A stretch of 55,863 nt of DNA from positions 1 to 55,863 of the forward strand of contig JAHBMJ010005419.1 of NCBI GenBank assembly GCA_018398765.1, read 5' to 3'. The notes under the pieces are model-generated. The model had not been told where the DNA came from. It worked only from the letters and a program-made list of their open reading frames with translations, and did no database searches. The DNA comes from Chromera velia. Its lineage: Eukaryota > Sar > Chromeraceae. This document shows, piece by piece, positions 47,943 through 55,863 of this stretch; the first letter of the stretch is position 1, and every line of letters begins with the position of its first letter. A program made the translations under genes and the position numbers.

Positions 47943-48872
47943 CTAGACAGGCAACGTCTCTTGGGGCTTGAATTCTTCCTTCACGAAGAGGGCCTTCACC
48001 GCTGTCCAAACGGTGTCCTTCGGGGGGTTAGCGTCGATCTGCTCTCATACATACGCACAGAGGCTGCCAAAAAATGAACGGCGACACACAGTGTTTTTAA
48101 AAATGCGAAATGCTTGATTCAGTTTTACTATCGCATTTTCTTTGACTTGTTCGTACTTGACAGTCTCTCTGATACGCGTTCATTCAAGACAAAGTGAGAG
48201 GCGCAAATTCACCCATGCAGACACCAAACTACGAAATGGTAGCCAAGGAAGAGCGGATTGCATCATCGCCCTTCAGCTTGAGACACACAGGATCATGATG
48301 CTACCCCCACGAACCTACAGCCCTACCTCACCCACCGATGCAGCCCCCCCCCCCNNNNNNNNNCCCCCCCTGCCTGCATGCCGACCTTTCTCAATTTGTC
48401 CAGGGACTCGAAGTGCTGAATGATCGGCATCGTCTCTGTCTGGTAGGTCCTGAATCTGAAATCGATACACAACACAAGACAGCAACGGGGCGGGCATATC
48501 TTTCCTGCCTTCGAACAGCTCTGGACTCTGTCCTTCTCTATGGAGGGGAGGGCCAGGTCGAAGATCAGAAACCCTCTTCTTTGACTCCAGCTTCTCACGT
48601 AACTCATTTCTTGCGCCTTTCTCTTCTTCTTGATGCACAGTCAAGATGCTGTCTACTCTGAAGACAAGAAAGACCACTTATACAACACTCTCAGAGGTCA
48701 ACCACAGGGCCATGCATGCATGTCGTATCTTGTTTTGTTTTCTTCTGATACGGATGAACGTACACTTCTCCATGCAGCTGACCGTTTCCGGATGCTCTCA
48801 ACGTTGTCGTCCGTCCTGCCGCTGTCCTTCCCACGCTCGAGAAGCCGAGTCTCCATAACGTCCTAAAAAAAA

Positions 48873-48912
<40 letters not shown>

Positions 48913-49369
48913 AAAGAACAAAAGGACTTCACGGCATACTCTAGAGAGACAAAGAAGTGCAGGCTGATACAGAAGGAGGGAAGCTTCGATCGGGACGGCG
49001 TTCTTATGAGAATGGAAGCACGCATGCGGTTATGCGAGCGCGCAAATAAGAAAGAAAGAAACACGGTGGTCTAGACAGTCCATTGATCTCTTTCCTTGCT
49101 TTGAAGCGCATCGCAGAGGGTTCGTCTGACAAGGAACTGAGAGACGCGTAGGCCTGCATTCATAGTTCTTTCCCAACAAAAACGCGAACTGCATGGTCTT
49201 TTCTTGACTCTCATCTTTGTGTGCATTGCTTGTCGCCCCTGCCTCGCATCCCATCGATCCGATCCGATCCCGGTCCCCGCCCACCTCAGCGCAGTCAAAA
49301 AAGAGGCAAAATTTGTCGTCACAGATATCACCCATCAGAGATGCCCAGCCATCAAGATTGTCCTTGTTC

Positions 49370-49405
<36 letters not shown>

Positions 49406-51039
49406 AGAGAGACAGAGGAAATTCTCTCAACAAGCCACGCACGGAAACGTGCAATCACGATGAGGGGGATGTGTGACCTCAAAGCTAGCGCGTCACCGAC
49501 ACACCGGTGTCTTTTGCACGCGAAACAAAACACAGAGCGAGCCATGCAGGCGACAATGAAAGGTTGTCAAGCGAGGCGGGCAGGAACGGAATGGCATCAT
49601 TTGTTGCCTTCTTCTCCAAACTTAATTGCAGTGCCTGACGACTGAAATATGCAGCCGAACGGAAAGCAGAAAAAGAGAAGAGAATGAAGTTTTGCCTCTG
49701 TTTCCCATCTCTCTCATTATCAAACCGCATTCCATTCCATTGCATTTACACCTTCGTCGCCCACCCCACCCCGCCCCACAGAGAAAGAGAAGTAAAATGC
49801 CCCGAGACGCATGTACAAACGAACTCTCACTCTCTCTTTCTTTCTCTCCCACGCACAACATTCTGTTAAGACCCTTCTTGAGCAGTTCTCCGTGTCAAAG
49901 CCACGGGTCCACCGACCAACCGACCGAGGAAAGCCGTCAATGAGAAACCTCCCCCCTTCCCAGCCGAACGCCTCCATTTTCTTCTTCAAGAGCTTTACGG
50001 TAATTTCAACCTGCGAGCAGGCAGGCAAAGCAATCGTCACACCGAAAATGACGGACAGAAAATATTTTCATGCGAAAAGGGTGGGAGTGCTCGAATCCAG
50101 GTACTAGGAGCAAGTATGCACGTACGAAGCGATTCACGAAGCCCTTCGTTTTCAGCAACTGCGATTCACAAAACGTGAAGACACGGAAAGAACATCCGCC
50201 GGACAAAAAGAAATGGGAGAAATCCGGGCGGAGACCCAAGAACTTCCCCCCAGACAGACAAAAAGAACCTAGACTACCCACCCACCTACCGGGACAATTT
50301 TGCCCTCCTTGATGAAATTGTCGATCAACTCTCCAAATTCACTTCCCTCGTTTGCACGCTGCAATAGGACACACCAGCAGATAGGCAGACATGCAGACAG
50401 ACGAAGGAGAGGGGTCTGACAGAAACATCGGCGTATCTGAAGATGTTGATTTGATGCGAGACCGTGACAGGGGACGAACATAAGTAGACGCAACAAAGCC
50501 TACTGAAAAAGGGCACGGTCGGATACAGCAGTGACTAACCTCCTCGCGCAAGCAGTCGCCAGCGCTAATGTGTTTGAAGCCGAAGTGCTCTTCGAGAAAC
50601 CCGCACTGAGTACCCTTCCCCGCCCCAGGGCCCCCTGCACGCACACCAACACACAGAGGAAAGGAGGGGACGGAAAAGATATCAACACGGAAAGCAGCGG
50701 TGTCAGTCTCTTTGGTCCAGGTCAATGATTCGGATTTCAACTAAGAGACCGACCCAAAACAAAGATAACAACAGGCTGTGCCATTTCCAATTCTTGTGCC
50801 TGGCTCCCAACCCTTGTGACGGAGAACGGAGCCCGCCCCAGAGAAAAAAACAAAGGACGGGGCTGAAGCTCGACGGTTCTCGGGTGTAAAGTGCGGGTTC
50901 TCTGCTTGCCTGACGCGGCGAAGGGTGCGAGAAAAGAAAGATCTCTTCGATGTACCGGGCGTGCTCCTCGCAAGGCAACAGATGGAAAGAGTGAAAGACC
51001 GACGGTAAGCGACACCAAGCGAAGGTGCCAGGAGACCAT
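47943..51039 (-). CDS. UMP-CMP kinase, possibly with a plastid-type N-terminal leader
   Basis: Eight exons (50784-50754, 50634-50540, 50358-50290, 50010-49925, 49369-49285, 48862-48783, 48455-48386, 48038-47943) close in frame to 203 residues from the ATG at 50784, the usual length. The enzyme phosphorylates UMP and CMP with ATP. The P-loop [11 protein letters not shown] is rebuilt across intron 1. It is followed by [33 protein letters not shown], the phosphate-binding [14 protein letters not shown] lid and the C-terminal T-M-P-I-I helix. These are diagnostic of UMP-CMP rather than adenylate kinases. The frame stays open upstream to an ATG at 51039, adding 85 residues with a signal-peptide-like core and a basic Phe-containing stretch. 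The start at 50784 would give the cytosolic enzyme. Which start is used is unresolved. Confidence 0.9.
48355..48363. other. Nine ambiguous bases in a C homopolymer, kinase intron 7
   Basis: N run between C runs, an unresolved poly-C length. It does not touch coding sequence. Confidence 0.95.
48863..48914. repeat. (GAAA)n microsatellite abutting the acceptor of kinase exon 6
   Basis: On the sense strand it is a CTTT tract ending in a T run and TAG directly before the exon at 48862, so it forms the whole polypyrimidine tract. Confidence 0.8.
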
Positions 51040-51776
51040 GACCCTTCTCTGTCTGCCTACCTCCCGGCGAAACCACGTCTGACTGGAAAAAAGGAGCGAG
51101 ACACCCGCTGTCACAACGAGATCATGTGCACCAACCATGCAGCTTCAAAACAGTCTGGCACAGCTCGCTCGGACCAAGGGTTGCCAGTTGTTGCAAGCCT
51201 TGTCTCATTTGCCCCTCGGGACCATGCAGTGCTTTTCGTGTGTGTTTGGGCGTCTCCGCGTCTCTTAGCTCGGCCCCGGACCCGCGCCGATTCCGCGCGG
51301 CCCGCGGGTCTGCATGATCCCGCGCCTTTTGCATGGACCCGCGGCCGCGGCCGGCCCCTTCCTGACTGAGGCACCCCGGACGTCATTCCATGTCCCAACT
51401 GCAAATCCGCAGCGCCGGGGCGCGTTTGAAGAGGCGCATCAACTCTTCATCACGGAAATTTTTGATTAATAATGTCCGGGGTGCTATACGTACCGGCCGT
51501 CTACATCGATGATCGATCACGTGTCCCAAACTCTCCCAGAATTGAACAACAGTCTCTATTCTTTGACCACCTCTTAAATGTCATTTTCTCCCCTTTTCAT
51601 CTCTTGCACCAAGTCCAATCAGTACTGCCTGTAGTCTTACATAAGAATTTGGTCGCCTTTCAAGTTTGTTGAGATGTATAGAAGGTTCTTTCTCTGATTG
51701 ACACGTCTCAAGCATCAGATGATCGAGAGACGTGTTTACTCCTCTCTTCCTCCAACTTGTCTTGCCATGAGGTGAA
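51040..51776. promoter_or_regulatory. Divergent intergenic region, kinase (-) / ankyrin gene (+), with GC/CpG-rich patch
   Basis: The patch 51248-51432 is dense in CpG and palindromes (CCGCGCGGCCCGCGGG, GCGGCCGCGGCCGGCC). It shares CGCGGCCGCGG (51340-51350) with the BTB/PWWP divergent region. Promoter role is inferred from position. Confidence 0.5.
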
Positions 51777-53948
51777 ATGGAGGACGCACCAGAGGGAATG
51801 CAGTCGGAGAGGAAGAGGGAAAGGGAACTGGCTGATCTCTTCCCTCCCTCTGGTGGAAGAATCGCACCCTTGATGGCTTTCCTCAGCGATCGCCCTGCAG
51901 TAACGTCTCTTGTCTGTAAGGCTGGACTCTTCAATGTGCAGGGCGCCCATCAGACCCTTGCGCAGAACTCGACTGCCATGGTCTTTGAGTCCAGGGAAAT
52001 GTTCCTCTGGGCCCTCAGTCTCCCCAATCCGCCCCCTGCGGACGTCCTCTGGCACTACGCAGCCAAGAAAGGCGTTCGTTTCTTTGAACAGGTCCTCTCC
52101 CAGGACCCCAGGTTCATGTTTCGTTTCCCCCACCCAAAGCACCCCTCTTGCTCGAACAACGCGAAGTTCAAGACCCAGGTGGACTTCATCCTTCAGTGTG
52201 AGTGCATTGAGGACGTGCGTGACGCGTTTTCCCACATTGCTTTCCTGGTGGGTTTAGCCTCGAGTGGGGATTTGGAAAGGCTGAAGTCCCTGTATAGAGA
52301 GAATGGAATCGGGTTCTTCCGTACAGTCGGACGACAGTCTCGCACTGAGGAGTTGATGAAATCCGTAACGCTGTCTGCTTTTGAAAACGGGCACATTGAC
52401 ACAGTTGTTTGGCTCGCGTCTCTTGACCCTGACCACCGTCTGTATGTGAGTGAGTATGGGTGGAACGATGCCCTGTTGACATACAGCAGTGCAGATCTTC
52501 GGACTCTGTATGAGAAGGTGGTGGCCAGGGAGGACTCGGGGGCTAACGAGACTACCACCAGTTTCTTCTTCGGACGAACAGTTTCCCCCAACCGCACGCC
52601 CCTTGCAGTCATTGCGTCCATCCGAAAGGGCGATATCGATGCCCTGACGCGTGAAGCGTTTGAGTACAACCTCGTGTCCCGATCGTTCGATATCGTCACG
52701 CAGCTGTTTGAGTTTGCTGCCGGCTCTGGGCAGGTCGAAAGTCTGAAGTGGTTGTGGGGGTTTGTCAGACCACTGTCTGAAGCCCAAGCGCTTGACCCAA
52801 CAGAAGTCGCACGCAGAATTACCCGCCAGACCTCCATAGCTGCCCTTGCAGGGAGGCGCGGTCACATTGATGTGCTTGCATGGATGAAGAGTGTCGATCC
52901 CCCTTTCTCTTTCTATAGAGAAAACGCAAGGGGGGGCAAGTGGGCGACTCCGTTCGAGACCGCCCTTGAAAGCGGGCAGCTGGAGACTTGTCGATGGTTG
53001 CGTTCACAGAACCCGCCATGTCCGATTGACGGGTTTATGCTGGAAGAGTCCGAACATGTGTGGCAGAGGGAAGCCGTAGCAGAGTCAGTGCTGCAGAGCG
53101 CGGTGCATTCGGGGAGCGTGGATCTTGTGCGGTGGGTCCTGTATGATTCTCCGTTCTCGCTGAAGAGCGGGTTTTTGAAACCGAAGCTATCCCATACGCT
53201 CATGTGGATGAGACCACAGAACAGAAGGAAGAGGGGAGGGGGGCAAGAGAGACGAGAGTCCTTCTCCCGTGAGATTGTTGATCTGTTGTTCAAATCCGTC
53301 AAGCCCCACCGAGTCCTCAATGAGGTCTTCCCCACTAACATCGGTCTGCTAAGCCCCCTAGATTCCTTGTCAGACAGGCGAAAACCAAAAAACAAGATGG
53401 AAGTAACCTCCATCTCTGTGTTGAGAGAGATTGTGGGTGCCGGAAACTGCGTCGCCTTGCGTCTTTACGATCGGTTAGAGGTTGAGAGGTATGGGGGGGA
53501 GACAGACCGACCTGACGGTGTGACGCTGGAGTTGAAGATGAGGGACATGAGCTTGTACACTGCAGACTCTCAGTGTTACGTCCCTAGCTTCTCCATCAGT
53601 CGAGTGTGCACCCCTCTGTCTGCTGTTCTGAAGGGGCTGGAGGGACAAATGTCGTCCGCCACATTGAGCCTCAGAGAGGGGTCAGTTGTCAAGCTTGCGA
53701 GAAAAGGAGGAAGGGGAAGGAAACAGAAAGGTGTGGGCAGTGTTACGCATCCACCAATGTACTTCCGTGTGCTTCCTGAATCTTTCTCTCCAGTGCAGAC
53801 GGCGCTCTTTTTTCCCCTTTGCTCTTGTACATTTCTCTTTTCTCGCTGCGGGGTGTGTGCACCGACAGGACGGCTCTCTGTCCTCTGTCTGCTTTTCCTA
53901 TTTTGTCCCTCTCTCTTCCCCTCTGTGGGTGGTGCCTGTGTGTGTGTG

Positions 53949-53980
<32 letters not shown>

Positions 53981-54597
53981 TGTGTTTTCTTTCATGGGTG
54001 TATTTGTGTGTATGCATGTGCATGTACAGGTATATTGGCCACGCCAGCTGGGTGAGCGCGTGGGAGAAGCGGGTTTCCGACTACGTCTCCTGTCTCCGTT
54101 ACCTTCACATGAGGGGGAAGCGGTCGAGGGTTCTCCACCTGATTCCCACACCCATCGTCAGGAGACTGGGCGCTCTGATCAAGGAGTGCGGGCTGGTTCA
54201 GCTTGCCGACATATACCAAGACTGGATTGCCGTCCGCACGGATCCTTTGTGGAAGCAACTCGAGAGCGTTCTTGACGGCTCTCCTCTCGAGGATGTTCGA
54301 GCGTTGAAGTCTCGGTGGTCTGAGAAAACAAAGCGGAGAGTCCCGGTGAAGGGTGTGCCGTGCAAGGAGGATGAGTTGGCCGTTTTTTTTAGATGTGAGG
54401 AGTGGACGGAAAGCCCACGCAGAAAGGAACGGAAATCGATGTGGCAGAATGTGAGCGATTTGGTGGTCTCTCGTCTGGCAGGAGTGGTCGAGAGTCCCGT
54501 TCCCTCTGCCGCGACTGTGATCAGACTGCCAATGCAGATAGGCGAGCGGAGGAATTTACGTGCGGAGGGGGGCGGGGCAGGCTGTGTGATTATGTGA
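51777..54597 (+). CDS. Ankyrin-like repeat protein ending in a CaaX box
   Basis: Exon 1 (51777-53680) and exon 2 (54030-54597) give 823 residues in frame; the intron holds a (TG)n tract and the donor GTCAGT. Degenerate ankyrin-type helices recur with the G-H/Q-I/V-D/E-x3-W-L/M signature: residues about 205-217 (GHIDTVVWLASLD), 318-330, 362-376 (GHIDVLAWMKSVDPP), 400-414 (GQLETCRWLRSQNPP) and 446-460. The W-L-x(4-5)-P-P ending resembles ankyrin repeats common in giant viruses, brown algae and some protists. Such repeats mediate protein-protein contacts; no partner is evident. The C-terminus is Cys-Val-Ile-Met, a CaaX motif of the type farnesylated in Ras proteins, which would place the protein on membranes. 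An alternative reading without the intron stops at 54275 and lacks the CaaX. Confidence 0.75.
53936..53992. repeat. (TG)n/(CGTG)n microsatellite in ankyrin-gene intron
   Basis: TG dinucleotides merging into GTGC units, about 40 bp upstream of the exon 2 acceptor. Confidence 0.8.
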
Positions 54598-55863
54598 GTC
54601 CGTGAGAGAGTTCGCTGGACTGGTCAATGTGTATGAGTGAGTAAGGGGCGTTAGCGAGGAGCTAGGGTGTCCTTGCGTAGGCCGGCATGGAGGGGGGGCA
54701 AAGGCAAGGGAAGCGAGGCGAGGCGAGAGTTTCTTTGTTGAAATGAACTTTCCACGAAAGGGTCTACCGATGTACGAGAGATTCACGCTGCCGCCCAAGT
54801 CAAAAATTCCTTGTGCGTTCATTTTTCAGACGTTTCGATTTGTAGATGCATGGATTTGTGTGCAGAAACTTGAAGCCAAGATAGTGGGATTGCATTCTTG
54901 CACGCATTCGTGCTTATAGGTTTATGATGAGAGGATGGGCGCAGAGCATTGTGGTGCATGATCGCGTGGCGTCAATGACAGCCTGGGGGTCGAATCGCTC
55001 CCTGATAGAGTTTTGAATGACTCAGTGAGATATCTGAGTTAGACAGTGAGTCCTCCATTGGTGCGCACCAGTCTCGCATATAGTGAGACTGAAGAACAGT
55101 ATGCTAGACAGTACTAAGCAGTATGTCATTTTACAAATAACTTTCAAAAAGTGATGTACTGAAAACAAAAATGTAAACATTAACAATGATATTATAGCTT
55201 AGCATAGCATTAATGTGTTGGAATTAATTAAATTAATTGAGGTAAAGCCTAGGGTAAAGCAGACATAATACTACACTTAATCATGCACCTACCAGATCAG
55301 CTAGCTACATACTTGTCAGCTTTTTTTTATATAATTTTTTAAAACCTTAATTTCTGAAGTCCATACTTTAAAAGGAATTGTTGAGATATTAAAACTATGG
55401 TGTTAAAAAAAAAAAACTCAGCTGATTTTTTAATTTTTTTTAAAAAAATATATTGGCACAATGACTGTAGTTCTTCAATCAGCACTAAGCACCACCATGC
55501 AACAGTCTTGGTAAGATATAACAAGATGTGGACAATATCCTATAATAATTAAAGTAACATGCACTTTAATAATTAACATTGGAACACATAGTATATTTTT
55601 TATGTGACACAATGCAACAACTCTTTGCAACATCTGGACAATATTGCTCTAATTTAATTTTGGGTATTTTTAGGCAAATTTTTGGCTATATGGCCACGCT
55701 TGCGGGGCAGTGGGCACTTAAATTTTGTGCCCCCGGAAAATTTGTAGGCGGGTACGCGGCCCCAGAAATTCTTCTACGGTTGTGGCGCGCACGGCGGGGC
55801 GTGACGCCGCGCGAGCGTCGCACATGTGGGGGATAATCATGATCTTTACTGAGTAACTGTATG
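54598..55863. other. Terminal spacer: AT-rich from about 55000, GC-rich patch 55690-55830
   Basis: No gene seen. The last 170 bp turn CpG-rich (GCGCGCACGGCGGGGCG) and include a small hairpin GGGCAC...GTGCCC (55707-55727). By analogy with the other GC patches a promoter could begin here, but the next gene lies outside. Confidence 0.4.

Noticed and set aside
51239-51440. Coding exon in the GC-rich patch of the kinase/ankyrin spacer
   Set aside because: The open frames reflect GC-rich palindromes. The composition and position are those of a promoter patch and no family is evident.
1-55863. tRNA, rRNA or spliceosomal RNA genes
   Set aside because: I scanned by eye for tRNA box A/B words, 5S and snRNA signatures and found none convincing. 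A covariance search would be more sensitive.

Overview
This is eukaryotic nuclear DNA with intron-rich genes. Exons are often only 30-150 bp, introns run to hundreds of bp, and microsatellites and three runs of ambiguous bases (5409, 10438, 48355-48363) plus a 123-base gap (22402-22524) are present. The genes (COX10, UMP-CMP kinase, a UPF1/ZNFX1-type helicase, PWWP and BTB proteins), the AP2-like motif TGCATGCA and a plastid-leader-like N-terminus on the kinase fit a unicellular alveolate, most likely a chromerid such as Chromera velia. That placement is inference.

Layout: (1) 201-395 +, last exon of a class I/II aminotransferase; (2) 1327-8152 -, BTB/POZ protein; (3) 9050-16057 +, PWWP-domain chromatin protein; (4) 16058-19751, AT-rich spacer with a TATA-like box and an unassigned block; (5) 19752-22398 +, a 211-residue coiled-coil/acidic protein I do not recognise; (6) 22399-26321, gap, minisatellites and AT-rich spacer; (7) 26322-39704 -, a very large ZNFX1-like superfamily 1 helicase with NFX1 zinc fingers, an inserted Cys/His array and an RBR-like C-terminus; (8) 40422-43989 +, COX10; (9) about 45207-45783 +, an unrecognised small gene; (10) 46755-47115, a MITE-like element; (11) 47943-51039 -, UMP-CMP kinase; (12) 51777-54597 +, an ankyrin-like protein ending in a CaaX box; (13) AT-rich spacer to the end.

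The genes are not a pathway: mitochondrial haem A synthesis (COX10), pyrimidine nucleotide metabolism (UMP-CMP kinase), chromatin reading (PWWP) and RNA/ubiquitin biology (helicase) are simply neighbours. Shared architecture is more telling. Transcription units alternate in direction, divergent 5' ends enclose CpG/GC-rich patches, convergent 3' ends enclose AT-rich islands, and simple repeats inside genes are mostly pyrimidine-rich on the sense strand. Most striking, the 5' splice sites I could fix by reading frame usually have C at +3 (20 of 36) with G at +5 in all 36.

Exon positions for COX10, UMP-CMP kinase and the ankyrin gene close in frame over the whole coding region. Those for the BTB, PWWP and helicase genes are firm only where stated.
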